A stretch of DNA of 64,000 nucleotides from Turritopsis dohrnii (lineage: Eukaryota > Cnidaria > Hydrozoa > Anthoathecata > Oceaniidae), in contig BQMF02000016.1 of the NCBI GenBank assembly GCA_027922465.2, positions 992,001-1,056,000 on the forward strand, read 5' to 3'. This document shows, one piece after another, positions 11,962 to 25,400 of the stretch. Position 1 is the stretch's first letter. Every line of letters begins with the position of its first letter. A program made the translations under genes and the position numbers. The notes below the pieces were generated by a model that did not search any database, was not told the origin of the DNA, and was given only the letters and a program-made list of their open reading frames with translations.

Positions 11962-14900
11962 ATGAAGACTATTACAACCCTAACTCTTATCTCGATTTTC
12001 GTGATTTCTGTAGCAGGTATGAATTATTTATCTGCTCATAATATTCATTTATTTATTTATTATAAATAACATCACCAGAAGCTTCATTTTTGGAAAGAAA
12101 GAACAGAGAGATGTAATGTTTTCTTTTTTTCATCGACCATCACTAACAAGTGGTCATCATCAGAGTGACTCTTTTAACTTCTTCAGAATGACTTGTTGTA
12201 CTTGACATTTGTTTTTCATGAAATTCCAAATTATTTTGTTCAGAATTTTTGATATCCAATCAGCTTACAACATTACTTGAGCCTGGATAGCTGTTTATTT
12301 GCTTACTTCCCTTTCTATTCAGGAAATCCTTGCCCTGGTAACGAGTTTTGCAAACGAAATAACGAAGCAATTCCTTGCAGTGGTTTTGGCAAGTGTATTT
12401 GTGGAGAATGTGCATGTGATAAACGGCCGGTATGAGACATTTCTATTTGTTTATCCAAAAGCACATCGTTTAAGTGTAAAGCTTTTTAAGACATGACTTG
12501 AGTTACATGTTTTCAAAATCAACTTTTCAATACGGTTTGTCTCTTTTGTTTAATTCTGAGAGGCCTTTCATCTTTTCATGTATACTGAGTAACGCATTTG
12601 TCTACACTCATTCCATCTACATTGACTAGCCTATCGAGCAGCATCACTGTTTCTTAGAGGCTAGTCTAAGAAGCCTTAATTTCATTGTTGTTACCCTCAT
12701 CATTTTCGTCGTCGCAACAACCCTTCCCAAACATAAATCCATTGCTAGTGACTGCTGATTATTCTCATAGATTGTTTTTGGAGATAAATTATATATTAGG
12801 TATAAATTTAGAGGATAGGATAGACAAGTTTCTAGTCACAGCAACTGGGCTTTGTTATATTGTTGACAAAGTTCTTCTGAATCAATGCGACACAGTTACA
12901 TTTTTTATGGCGAGGAGGGACTTCCTCTAATAAGTCTTCGACCGTAACCTAAAGATTATATTTTAAAACGCTATAACACCTTAAAACCTAGTGTCCACCA
13001 ACGCGTTAAAATATTAACGCAAATTATTAGCGCAAAAAAAAAATTCGAAAAAAATCGCGCGTAGATGGACATGCAAAAATAGATAGATGCCCGCGCAAAT
13101 TTGTAACCCTATTGGTTATAACCAAAAATTTTTAGGTGCTATTTAGTACAAAAACTTTTATTGTGTTAGTGAAATGCGTTCAAAACATTTTCAGAAATCA
13201 TGAAAATGTTAAATAAAATAATGCTGTTGGACTGGTCAAATGAAGAATCGGAGTTGACAATGTCGATGGCATGTTACTAGATGAAGATGAAGGCCAAGCG
13301 TCAGGAAAGAAGTGCAGAATGTTTAAAACTTAAAACTTAAAAGTTAGTTTTCTTCGACGACGTCTTTTTCGTAGCAATAATACTAGCAAAATATTAAGTA
13401 CATCTTCTTCACGTACAATTTCTGCTATGTTTCTCTATACTTGATCGTTTCAAAACGTTTGATCGTTTCAAAACGTTTGATCGTTTCAAAACGTTTCAAA
13501 ACGTTTTAATTAAATTCAATGGACATACTGGAACTGTATGTATGTTTAAATCGTTAAATTATTTGCGTTTATTGTAAACGCTTTGGTGAACTTAAACGTT
13601 TTTTCTGGGAATATGCGCTAAATATTGATCTGTTGACAGTTGAATTATAAACGTTTGTTTGAAATCGTGCAACAAGATTTATTGTAAAAGTATAAATGAT
13701 ATAACTCTGAACCAAATTGTTGCAAAGCAAAATGTCTAATATTCAAGTCTTTTTCCGTCTCTTTAGAATCCCAATCAATTTATTTATGGCAAATATTGTG
13801 AATGCAACAACTTTTCGTGTCCACGATATAGACACTTAGTCTGTGGAGGTAAAGAGTTTATTTAACCTAATCGAAAGTTGATAACAGTCAGAAATCGAGC
13901 TCTCCTATAGAAAAATACTTCTGCGCAGTGATTTTCAATAAATTTGAGCTGTAGGCATGTAAAGGCAGCCGAAATGATTTCATATCATATTCCATATCAT
14001 ATGAAAAATAAGTTTTATTTTTGTTAATTTGTTATTATTATTTTTTTTCACTTGTTTTGAAAGGGCCTGAACGAGGCGTATGTGAATGTGGACAATGTAA
14101 TTGCAAAGAAGCATTTACCGGTGATAATTGTGGAAATCGTATTCCAGATAAACGTGCTTGTCAAAAGAACGGGGTAAGAACAGTGTAGAATCCACTTTGG
14201 ACTTCTTCAGAAAATATATAATAGATAATTTTCTTTTGCTGTTTCTAATAAAAATCTGTGCATACTCATCCACTACACAATTCGATGAACTTTTAATTAT
14301 CAAGTTGTTGTTGTTGTTATTGTTGTTGTTGTTTATGTTGTTGTTGTTGTTGTTTTTGCTGTTGATTGAAGATGAATTTTTATACCCTGTTGTACCCTTT
14401 AGGTCATCTGTAGTGGAAATGGCAATTGTCACTATGGAAAATGTGTTTGTGATCTTGGTTACGCAGGAAGGTATTGCGAACACTGTGTGGTACGTACTAG
14501 CCAATAATTAGTTTAAAAATACTCAAAGAATGTTCAAGGAAATTCTAAAAACACTAAAAATTTTGTGCCTCACCACAGAGTAAAGGATAATTTGTACACT
14601 TTAGGAAAAGTCTAGTGCGGCCACTAAAATCAACCATAGGATGAAGTTAAAGTGTATTAGAACGAAGTGTTACCTGTAAAACCGTTTTTAAAGTTCGACA
14701 ATTTTGAGTTTAATAATATTTTAATCAACATGAAGTTGATATTTAAAGTCATCTTAGATTGTCTACAACGGCGTGACTTGTTGGCCATAGTTGTCCTTAA
14801 CACTTCATTTTTAAGCACCTCACCTCCAATCAATACCTGGTTAAACAATCTTCAAAAAACCTCTTCTTATACTGTAGTGTTTTTAATCCCAATGATGAAC

Positions 14901-15344
14901 ATATATAGTGAGATTGATAATTTCCGCAATGTTTCTGTAATAATCACAAAAACTAATAAACCTGTCATTTGAATTTAGTCTTGCCCTGGTAAATGTTCAT
15001 CACTGAAAGATTGCGTCCTGTGTCAAGCATTCAAAGAACCAAGTGAAGAACACTGTAAAAAGCTGACCTGTAATCTTGATATCAAAATGGTGGAAAGAAG
15101 TGAAGAAATGTGCATATACCGAGACTCAAGTGATTGTTTTGTCACCTATTCTATTTATGGATCTACAATTTACGTTGAAAAGAATCGTCGTAAGAACTTT
15201 GTTTATAATCTATGGATAGACAATTTTTTTTGTTATTTGTTTGTTCTTGTACCGTTACGTCAATTTATGTTAAGTTATTTTTTGCTCTTTTTGGTCCCAC
15301 CATGCTTACAATTTTGGCAAATTTCAGTTTGTGGCGCTCATTAA
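11962..15344 (+). CDS. Secreted integrin beta leg protein (I-EGF 2-4 plus beta-tail), seven exons
   Basis: Exons: 11962-12016, 12323-12429, 13767-13848, 14064-14173, 14403-14489, 14979-15189, 15328-15344 (669 nt, 222 residues plus stop). Every junction is GT/AG and the frame closes. Residues 1-18 are a signal peptide ([18 protein letters not shown]). Next come cysteine modules with [52 protein letters not shown] and CEHC. These match integrin beta I-EGF 2, 3 and 4 and run into the four-helix beta-tail signature ([10 protein letters not shown], then CNLDIKMVE, then [15 protein letters not shown]). The chain stops at LCGAH, at the last beta-tail cysteine. PSI, beta-I, hybrid and I-EGF1 domains, the membrane helix and the cytoplasmic tail are all absent. 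Ligand binding through a MIDAS is therefore impossible; a role competing for or supporting integrin legs is inferred. The short last exon is the weakest call; a longer alternative with a membrane segment was not found before 19 kb. Confidence 0.82.
13442..13506 (+). repeat. 17-bp tandem repeat in intron 2 of the integrin-like gene
   Basis: The unit TGATCGTTTCAAAACGTT occurs about three times, followed by a truncated TTTCAAAACGTTTT. It lies inside a stretch (about 12988-13600) whose ends TCCACCAACGCGTTAA and AAACGCTTTGGTGAAC are loosely inverted. That stretch may be a decayed MITE. Confidence 0.65.
13901..13950 (+). repeat. MITE family A, copy 5, right end only
   Basis: Only TCCTATAGAAAAATACTTCT, GCGCAGTGATTTTCAA and AAATTTGAGCTG remain. 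It sits in intron 3 of the integrin-like gene. Confidence 0.55.
14303..14364 (+). repeat. (TTG)n microsatellite in intron 4 of the integrin-like gene
   Basis: About twenty TTG units with a few interruptions. It creates spurious poly-Asn or poly-Leu open frames on both strands. Confidence 0.9.
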
Positions 15345-15699
15345 AGTATTGTATTGCATAGAAAGAAAGAATCAGACAGAAGTTGGGTGAAACTTATAAA
15401 AAAACTTTTATAAAACACATTTTTCTAGGTTGTTTGGTGAAGATAAAGAAAGATTAAGAAGAGACATGACGTCCACAACATTGCTTTTGTTTGGTTTCGA
15501 CTGATGTTTGTATTTAATGTGGAAACCTGTGTAAAATATTCACGAAAAAGAATGTGAATCTTCGTTTTACTCCTTCTGTATATACCTGACAATGTATACA
15601 TGACCACATGAACATCGCATGATTTTATTACCATGCTTACATTTACTTAATTAAGGCGTGTCATTCTTTTGTTTTAACATTTTTGAACAACTAAACAAT

Positions 15700-15845
15700 G
15701 ATCGCTTCACTGTCAATTCGTGCATTTTTTCACGAAGTTTAATCAAGTTGTTATTAAATTCGACTATAATGCGGCAGTGATGTCGGTGATCGTTTTATTC
15801 GACAAAATCTGCTGAACTTAATTCACGATGTCGCACTTACACAAA
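15700..15845 (+). repeat. Family C deletion derivative
   Basis: Shares TTATTAAATTCGAC, ATGCGGC, CGTTTTATTCGACAAA, TCTGCTGAACTTAATTCA and GATGTCGCACTTA with 8450-8560, but lacks the terminal arms. Confidence 0.65.
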
Positions 15846-16475
15846 CACTTCCAAGTGGAGTGGCAGTATCACAAACATCGAAAACCAAACACCACCATAG
15901 GGTCGGTAACATATATTCTTTATTTGCAAGAATTAATATGATGACACAGAAATGTTTTGTGGTTTAAACACACATAATCGGAAATTCCAGTTCTTATCGG
16001 ACAAGACGAAAAATGTTTTATACAATTCATGGGGATATGTATTCAGGGTTAATGTTAGGGAGAGTGCTACTACACCCACGCGAAAAGGACCACACTACGT
16101 GCATGCAATAATGTATCAATATAAAGGGTTGCGGAGTGATGGTGATGTGAGCAAAAATTATGTATCAAACTACGAATGAACAGACCTCCACCTCGTTATG
16201 GTTTGATGAAAATCATTACACAATTGGTTCATAGCAATTTCCAGTCTTGAAAAACTCGTCAAGTTAGCAAATTAGCAGTAACAGTAAAAGAGTAAAACGA
16301 TATAGTCTTGACAAAACATTGGACGTTCTGAATTGAAATTCAGAAAATGTGTAGCAACCTCGAACCCAGGGTTTCTTGCTTTATCGATATATGGATATTC
16401 ACGCCATTCGTATATCGAAAGGCAAGAAACCATGGGAGGAAATTGGAAGTATCAATACAGTGGTTGGTCTCGAAA

Positions 16476-16516
16476 AACAACAACAACAACAACAACAACA
16501 ACAATAACAACAATAA
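16476..16516 (+). repeat. (CAA)n microsatellite
   Basis: Near-pure CAA units, with one ATAACAA interruption. Confidence 0.9.
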
Positions 16517-16760
16517 AAACAAAGGATAAAAAAAAGTAACGTTAACGGTCACGAGAAAACAATTCCAAACTTTTTGAGATATCTTATAATCCTTTCTTGA
16601 ATTTCATTTTGACTCAGTTAGTACAGCCAACCTCATTCTAAGTGTTAACATGTTCTTAATCGTAATTGTGCGTGTTTGGGTAAACGAGGATAATTTTTAT
16701 ATTTAGTCACAAAGTCGATGAAAAAAATATACTATATCGAGAAGAGATCGGATGTACTAA

Positions 16761-16882
16761 CCTGGTGGCTAAAATCGTCAAGTAACTGCGATAAAGAGCA
16801 TTTTTATTGAAACATATTGCATATTTCCATAGAAATTCACTCCTTCGTAGAGAATTATTTAAAAACAAATATGCTAGCTGGG
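16761..16882 (+). repeat. MITE family A, copy 6
   Basis: Begins CCTGGTGGC, carries AACTGCGATAAAGAGCATTT and CCATAGAAATTCACTCC, and ends GCTAGCTGGG. Confidence 0.65.
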
Positions 16883-17838
16883 AAATTACCACAAAAATTC
16901 GGGCGGTGTAAACACCTTTCCCAGATTCTTGTCGTTTGTCCGTTTGGGCCTCGTTTTGATATGACACATTGTTCTTTGGTATTAGTTTAACGAAAAAAGT
17001 CGTACGAATCGAAGTAATTATCAAGTAATTATCAACATAGAAACGAAGCCCGTATGGACAATTTAGCTTGTGCTGTATGTGAATGAATTCGGGTATGGTA
17101 TTTCGTTAAGTCGAACCTCCCACCATACAAGAAGACTTTTCGCACAAACTTTATTTTCCACGATGACTTTCTTCATTGCATTTGACCGATAGGTGGAAAA
17201 GTTTGGGGCGGGAAATGTTTCTACAATCTTATTGGTTCACACAACCGGGTGATTACTACTGAGCCAATCAGTTTGTAGATTTATCCGCCATTTTCCTTCT
17301 AGTGCAGATTTGACTTTGGTGGCTGTTGTCTCGAATTAGAAAATCACCTATCGAGAGAATGTTTGTATAGTGCAGATTGGACTTAAGAATACTCACCTTG
17401 CCATAATTATGAACAAAATATTAAAAAAATATAAAATATTATAAAGTTATATACTTCTTAAATGCGATTTCAAGTTATATTTCTATGTCAGACAGACTTA
17501 CTAAAAAACAACAACATTTATTTCATATACTTCTCTTGAAAGTTTGTTCGAACACTGGACATTTTGGACGAGTAAGTGCAATTAATTCTGCTTGGTTGAT
17601 CGAGAATCAAAGTTTTTCCCATTCTGTGAGATGGTTGATAGCAATTTGTGATGAGCAGGAATTTATAGTCATTCACAATATTTGAAAGCAAGAAATGTTT
17701 GAAAAGTTTAGGAGATATTTTTTCCACTGTAAACAAGCAACTATGAGAATTAAATTGAAGCAGCTTCATGGCAGGAGATTAAAGTCAAACCATGCTATTA
17801 TACTTTCAAGAAAATAACAATTTCTATGGTTCAACTTT

Positions 17839-17895
17839 TTCTCTCTCTCTCTCTCCCTTTCCCAAACAAACAAACAAACAAACAAACAAACAAAC
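17839..17895 (+). repeat. Compound (CT)n / (CAAA)n microsatellite
   Basis: A CT run at about 17839-17854 is followed by about eight CAAA units at 17863-17895. Confidence 0.9.
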
Positions 17896-18227
17896 GAGAT
17901 ATATTTTCACAAAAACCTATAAAATAACAAAAACAATAAACAAAAAAACAGGATTTCGATATTATTCATTTCATAAAATCCCTAAATACACACACTCTGG
18001 TGTACTTAAATACCGTTCATATACATTTTTTTTTCACTTTTAACGCTGATAAACTATTTACAAATCGAATTGAATTCTCCCACTTCAACAGAATCTGATA
18101 TAAAAAACAGGCATACAAAGGGGATATAGGTGTTGCAGCAAAAACAAAGAAACGAAGGTGTTTAAGAGTGAACTTAAACTGAACTTTTAGATTGACAGGG
18201 GAAAAAGGATGAGGTTCGTGTTAAAGT

Positions 18228-18330
18228 CACTGCGACGAAGTGCATTTTCATTGAAATGGTGTGTATATGTATGAGCTTTTTCTATGGAAAAAGTACTCCT
18301 CCGCAGTGATTTTCAACGAATTTGCATGGG
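18228..18330 (+). repeat. MITE family A, copy 7
   Basis: Arms CACTGCGACGAAGTGCATTT and CTCCGCAGTGATTTTCAAC, with a GAAATGGTGTGTATATG centre; closes GCATGGG. Confidence 0.7.
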
Positions 18331-19458
18331 CTATTAACAAACAAGAAATAAAAGATTGTCAGTTTTGCGAGAACAAAAAAACAAATAAAAACAACGCGCA
18401 TAAGCACTTGTTGATAAACACAATTTCCATGTGTATATGTATCATGTTCCAATAAAACTACTTTCGGAAAAAGCAAAAGTGTCGACCCAAACCACGTGAC
18501 ACTATTCGGGTGGTCTTCTAAAACCAATTGGCTCCTTTCCTAAGATTGTGAATGCCCCTCAAAACATCGTAAAGCAGGATACTGGCCTCAGAATTAGATA
18601 TCAAGTTTCTCTATGATAAACAAATCAATGATGAGAGAGGCGTCTTTAAACTTTCCAAGACATCAATAACAAACCAATCTAGTCCAACCTGTCAATGACT
18701 CCAGAAGAAAAGCGCTTCCTAAACTTCATAAACTTAAAAAAGTAAATTTTCATAAATCGAAAATTTCCACATTTCACCATTTTAAATTCGAGAAAGTTTA
18801 ACAACTCCACAACCTGTGAAGAGTTTCGAACATTTCACGAGGAGCAAACAAAATTGCGTTCGCTATAACAACTGTCCGCTTTACGGGGATTTTTCTATGA
18901 GAACTTGACCGTGATTCAGACGGTTCCAAAAAAAGCTATCGGTAATTTTTAAGTAAAAATCTCGTATTTGCGTTTAAAAGAACGTTGCATTACGCACTAA
19001 TCTGAGACAAACATTATAATAAAAAAAAAGAGTAGAAATGTGTCAGACAAGAAGTCGTGGACAAACGGACTAAATGAAATGCTTTTACATTTTTTCATCA
19101 CCTTCCAGCAGCAAGAACGTACGGAGATAACGGAGCAAATTTCGTGTGATCAGAAGTGGATTTGACTGAACCTAAATAAACATAGTCAAAATGATCTCAA
19201 GAAAGTGTTAGTAAATTCGTCCATAGATTTGACATTGATGTTTCTATAACCGAAAATGTTCTAACGCAGATCGGAAATCGGCAGAAAAATAAAAATGATT
19301 CGACCTAACAAATATGAATAATAGATATATGAATATATAGGATATGTTTGTCGTATTTTGTCTTTTCTTTTTCTCTCAATTTATTCTCATGTTATCTTAA
19401 CCTTAATCGCTAGAAAATTCTCCATTGAAGAAAGATTTACAGGTTCAGGCAACATTCG

Positions 19459-22400
19459 TTAATTCAAAAAATGAAGTTCTTGAATACCTGGCCGTCTTTG
19501 CGTTGGAGGAGCTGGTTGATAGTAAACTGGTGTTTCCATCGGTCGACCACTTGTTGAACTCTGTTTAAGAAATGAAGGAGATATAATCTACGTTTTGGAG
19601 GAAACCCTGTGGACAAATTTCTTAAAAAATATCTGCGAAGGAGTGCATTTCTATAGAAATATACACAGTATTTCAATAAAAATGCTCTTCATCGCAGTGA
19701 CGATTTTGCCCTCTGGGAAAGGTTTAATCGCATCACTACACCAACATCACATCACTGATACCAACTGCTTTAACACAAGAAACTCAGCAGGCAAATTATT
19801 TGAACTACTGCGAATAGTGCAAAGTGACGAAAACTTTACCTGTTACTCCTTGAAAATTGATTTCAGTTTTCTTTTAAAAAAAAATGGAATCCTGTGGAAA
19901 TACATAGTGAAGGTTTCAAAAGAATTATAACTATTAGATTAAATGTTCGTCGGAGAAAAGTGATGAATTTTTATCACATCTTCATGAACCAATTAATTTT
20001 CTTAATTCATAAAATCAACCAATAAAATCTCTTAAATTACAATTATTCGTATTCCCGTTTTTCAACCAGGACTTTGTTTACTCCTTATTCTTATCCAGAT
20101 CATCAAAATTACAAAAGATGTTCCCAGTGACCAAAATCTTCAAAATGTCACTGCGATGAAGTGCATTTCATTGAAATTATTTGTTCATTTCTATAAAAAA
20201 GTACTCCTCCGCAGTGAAACTCCGAATTAAAGAAGTTTTATTAGAGTGAACGATAACAACATGTTCTTATTGCAGAACATGGAAACATTTGTTGAAGATG
20301 AACATGGAAATATTTGTTGAAGATGAACATGGAAATATTTGTTGAAGATGAACATGGAAATATTTGTTGAAGATGAACATGAAAATATTTGTTGAAGATG
20401 AACATGGAAATATTTGTTGAAGATGAACATGGAAATATTTATTGAAGATGAACATGGAAATATTTGTTGAAGATGAACATGGAAATATTTGAAAATGATC
20501 ATGGAAATATTTGTTGAAGATGATCTTACTATGCTTCGTCTTTCACTGTTGACAGCAGTCAGAATTTTATCTCGGTTAATCGTTTGGTCAATTCCAATTA
20601 ATTTCAGATCATTGTCATCCATTTCTTTCAACGTTTCCAAGTCAACCTGAAAAACGTACGTCCGTGTTATTAGTGGAACATGTAGTGTTAGAGCTGGTTC
20701 ATATGAAATGCATGATTTTTATTAAAAATTTACGAATTGCTTCGACCTGACAAGAACAGAATTTATAGTAAATTTAAGGTAAATGCTTGAAAAGCTAACT
20801 GCAGATCCGAAGACGTAGTTTCTTGTAGAAAAAAATCAAACAAGTATGCAGTTAATTCTAAACATTCTCTCCTGCAACTGAAGTGGGGATTAAAACCATT
20901 TGGACATACTTCTTCCTCTGCAAATGCTGATCGATATTTCTCTAGCGATAACCTCTTCAGTAAGCTTTCTATGTCACCTGATATAGAAAACATCATAACG
21001 AGAAATACTTTAATAGTTAAGGCAAAACATTTTGGGGACGGGGACCTGTGATGTCATTATAATATTTGGTCCGCAACGGTTGGTCGTAGCAAAACGAACC
21101 CATAGTTACATTTTTTTGACTAGCTTTTCGAGTTCTAAGATGAGATAAATTTACAATAGCTATTTCAAAGTTTTCTTTCTGTCAAAGGGAGAAAAACATG
21201 ATCGAACGTCGTTGCGTTGACGGCTAGTAGTGTTTAAAATATTCCTTTAAACCGATAGGGGAAAGGAACAACACTAGGTCAAAAAGATCAAAAAGGGACT
21301 GGCATGCAATCTGATTTAAGAAAAGGTGGAACTAACCGTCACCAGGTCCTGTACTACGAACAGATTGTAAAGACAAGTCATGCAATGGAGGTAATCGCGG
21401 CTGTTGCTGCTGTTTTGGTGGAGGATGGACCATAACCTCTTGGTACTGAGAACTTCCAACAAGCATGGGAGGAGAAGACACATAACCACTTGATGTCGAC
21501 CATGGAGACGAGGCTTGTTTCGAAAACTGTAACGTTTGTGGGAAAGTGGTATTTTTTCTAAAACAGAAGATAATGACATCATTCAAAAAAAACATCAACA
21601 ACAGGATGTAAGCAAGAAGGTGCAAGTAACATACTTCTTAAACAGCGGTTCTGGCATGATGCCAGGTCCACGGTGCCGACTGACTGATGTAAATTCTGAT
21701 GACGTCATAGATGATTGAGGGGATTCCGGTTCTGGTTGGAAGCGCGAGACAGGAACGGCGTTATTCATTTGAGGGCGTTTTAAGTTGGCGTACTGTGTTG
21801 TATTCGTGGGCGTCTGTATTGCTTTTATGGATTCACTGTCGTAACTGTTATTCTAAAATCGAAATCAAAACATCTATATTGACAGTCAGTAAACAATGTA
21901 ATGTCATGTAAACAACTCATGAAAAAATGTTAATTCCTCTTATAGCATTCACATGACTGTAGAGAAACTGTCACGATTGAGCTCATTAAAAGTTCCCTGA
22001 AAAATCTTGTCGAAAAGAACGAAACAATACGTAATCAGATACTCGCTGGCACAAACAAATTCACCATAAAATAATTCTAATGAACTCAAATTGTCAGAAT
22101 TCAAAATTCAGTTAGACCTACTATGTCCTACCAATAAAATAATGATGAAAATGTATTATCACCTTAGTGAAAGTTTTCAAGGACTCTATTGAGTATCAAA
22201 AATTATGTTTATTTATTTATTTATTTTCAGTTGGATATAAACTATGGTATACAATACTAATCAAGTCCAGCATGTAACAAAATATATAAAAATGATAAAA
22301 AAAAAATAAAAAAAAAATTAAGGAAAAAAAAATGAAGGTTAAAAGCTAAAACATATTAACTACAATTTTTGCATTTTGCAATATATATTTTCTGTCCCTT

Positions 22401-25400
22401 CAGTGCATGCATGAACTTAGAAATTTGGAGGTAAGTGATTCCGTGCTAAAAATAGTTGATTAAAAGAGGGCGTTTGTTCAGGATTTCCAGATGATTTCCA
22501 CTTCCAGCATGATTAATTATTTAAGTTACCCAGTGGGTAGAAAATGTAAAAAATTCACTGTGATTAAGAGCATTTTCATTGAAATAGTGTGTATATTTCT
22601 ATAGAAATGCACACCTTCATAATGCTTTTTCAACAAATTGGGTACTAACATTTACTTTCGAATAAGAAGACAATCATAAAGCAACAACGCATTGCGTTCA
22701 ACAAGCATGGCAGATAGAGAACTTGCACAACCCTTTCGAAAAATTACTTACATAAGGTGAAACCTCTCCATTGCTGCCATTGCTATTGGACAGTTTCGTT
22801 CCCATGATAGACATCTTTGGTAAATCAAAACTGGGTAGTTTCAGATAGGGTGGCTGCACAGGTGCCACAATATCATCTGGCAATTTAACTTGTGGAGAGA
22901 GAAGAGACTAAAATAAAATCCATTGTACTTACAATTATTCGCAGTGCTTAGTTATTCGCAGTACTTACATAATGATTACATCAAACAAAATCAAGTGTGC
23001 AAACTCAGTGGATGGTAACATGTTTCAGTTCAAGAAGAAAGCCTTTTTCAAACCAGCATTATAGCTGAGATGATAAAGTTGGAAAACACTAGACACCTTG
23101 TTTTCAAATTCAACACATGTACAAACGTTATACACCTACTTGAGTCAGACCCTAAAGAGAGGAATCTGAGTCCGACAGGACAATAGTTTCGACTTTCTTA
23201 ATTTGATTCTCTAGGTCATTAGCATTTGAAACAATCAAAACTACAGATGTATCCTGTAACACCTTAACCAACTTCATAAAAAATTTCCTTTTACCAGACT
23301 TTCAAGGGGATTGAATTTCAATTGAAGATTTTTTTTGGATCTACAGAAATTTTGAAAGTGATTTCTTGATTGTCAACTCTTTACTTTTCAAAAAACTTAC
23401 AATTCTTGCTTTTGCAGAGACCGGACTTTGTGAATTGTTGGCATCAAATACTAAGAGCAAAACAACAAAAAATAACAACAACAATAACAACAACAACAAC
23501 AACAACGTCTGCAATAGCATAAATAAATCAAACTACGCAGTATAAAGAAAATAAAAAAAAAATAGATAAAAATAAAACAAAAAACACAAACATATAGATA
23601 AGGTACAAATGATAATTTACTAGACAACACTGAGCTTGTTTTCTTCAGTTCATCTATGTCATCTTCCTGGTTAGGCATGTCATCACCAACAGCTGAACCA
23701 CTTAGTATGTCACTTCGAAGGACGGCAACACGAGTCAATGAGTTGGGGGTGCGTTTACTAATACCCATCTTGTCACCAAATTTAGAGAAGAATGTCTGAA
23801 AACAAAATAAAAATAATTACTTATTCTGAATAAAGATTTTTAAGGTTCTAATTTCTCTGATGTGGTATTATTTAGGGATGCAATCCAATATCCCAATCCG
23901 TTGTCACAAACACGATAATATAATTGACTAGATGTTAGTGAAAATAGGGTGTCCCCTTCACAGAGTTATTTTAAGGAAGGACATAAGAAAAAGCACAGTA
24001 AAGTAAAGAAACTGCAGCATGGGGCATGTTATAACGAACTATAACATGCTTTCGTAAAACACAGAGAAATGATAGAAAGCATTTACCTTGACATTGCCTT
24101 TACTTTCATGAACTGATTGTGAACCATGACCTAACCGGCAGAAATATAATTTGCACAATGAAATGAAATTTAAGTTAAAACTTTCTCAAAACTTTGTACT
24201 TCAAGGGACAAAAGGTTTTAAAACCTTTCAATATCTTGTTGAGAGTTAATTATGTAAGTCATAAATGAATGTTAATAGATAATTGAAATATATAGCAATT
24301 GTACGGTTGTGCACTTTTTAACTCTAACCTGGAGTGAGAAGAAATTTGTAATGTCAAACAGTCTTTTTGTTATATTTTCAGTTGGAATTTGAAAAACAAT
24401 TATAATAATTAAAGTATAAGACATCAAAAAATAATACAAACCCTTAAGGTTTCCCAAATTTCTCCCTACACAAAAAGCATTCATTATCATTTTCTGAAGG
24501 AAGGTTTCCTTTTGCAACATATGAGTAATGAATGCTCAAAGTGAAAGTTTTTTTTCTTCAGATAGACCAAAATTGAGAGCTCGTTGAAATGAAAGCTTGT
24601 GACAAAGGCAATTAAATGTTCATACTTGGAGTGACTAGCCTAGTAATTTCTGGTATTCCAACAAGAGCAGCTAGGTCAAACACCATCAATCCACTGTTGT
24701 TTCTTATATTGACACTCGCTCCTTTTTGCAGAAGAAGTTTCACAATCTCGACATGTCTAATAAATCAAATTTTACATTAAATTATAACAAGGTATTCAAC
24801 ATTTCAATATGGGCCATAAATAATTTTCAACCACATGAAAACTTTCAGAACATGTAAGACAATCAAATGTCAATCATTTCAGTGATTTTCACATATTATT
24901 TTTCCGAGTTTCAAACCTATGCGATGGGCAGGTTTGAACTAAAACTATTTTGCAATTTTATTATGCTCTATACTCTGTAAACAGAACTAAGTTTGGTAGA
25001 AATCTCAAACTTAATTGAGTTCCATACTTCTTGACTGTTGCCTGCATTAAAGCAGTCCACCCATGTAAATTGTCTTGGACATCTGTGTCAGCTCCTCTGT
25101 GAAGAAGTGCACGAACGATCTCTATATGACCACCCATAGAAGCATAGATTAACGGAGTAGCACCATCAGAATCTTTCACATTAACATCGTCAACAAGATT
25201 AACAACTTTCCAAGCCTTTCGAATTTCTCCTAATGAATTTAACATTAGCTGTTTGATGTTTAATTTAACAAATTGATTGATGAGGTGACAGAACAATTGA
25301 AAAAGCAACGGGAACTGAAAACACCAAAACAATTTCTATGGTGTAATACCATTTGGGCAGCATAAGATCCCTTACATTCCGAATAAATCATTTCATAAAT

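Larger units (their letters stand above)
15345..19458. other. Gene-free stretch between the integrin-like gene and ANKS6
   Basis: No exon with recognisable coding content. Holds a family C derivative, two family A copies, (CAA)n and (CT)n(CAAA)n tracts. An imperfect palindrome at about 16357-16440 pairs CCAGGGTTTCTTGC with GCAAGAAACCATGG; the same motif recurs singly at about 5430 and 7395. The 3' ends of both flanking, converging genes must lie here. Confidence 0.55.

Noticed and set aside
12988..13600. Possible foldback in intron 2 of the integrin-like gene
   Set aside because: The TCCACCAACGCGTTAA and AAACGCTTTGGTGAAC ends match too loosely and no target duplication could be fixed, so it is mentioned only under the tandem repeat.
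14115..14511. Poly-Asn and poly-Leu frames on both strands
   Set aside because: Both come from the (TTG)n tract and overlap integrin-like exons read in the wrong frame.
16357..16440. GGTTCGAGG-like sequence resembling a tRNA T-arm
   Set aside because: No acceptor, D-arm or anticodon arm pairing found around it; it is part of a dispersed palindromic repeat.
20227..20640. 137-codon minus-strand frame with 25-residue internal repeats
   Set aside because: The first part is ANKS6 exon 11; the rest is intron read-through into the minisatellite after a good GTAAGA donor.
23451..23620. Cys/Tyr-rich extension of the minus-strand frame after ANKS6 exon 5
   Set aside because: It follows a GTAAAT donor and translates the (AAC)n microsatellite.
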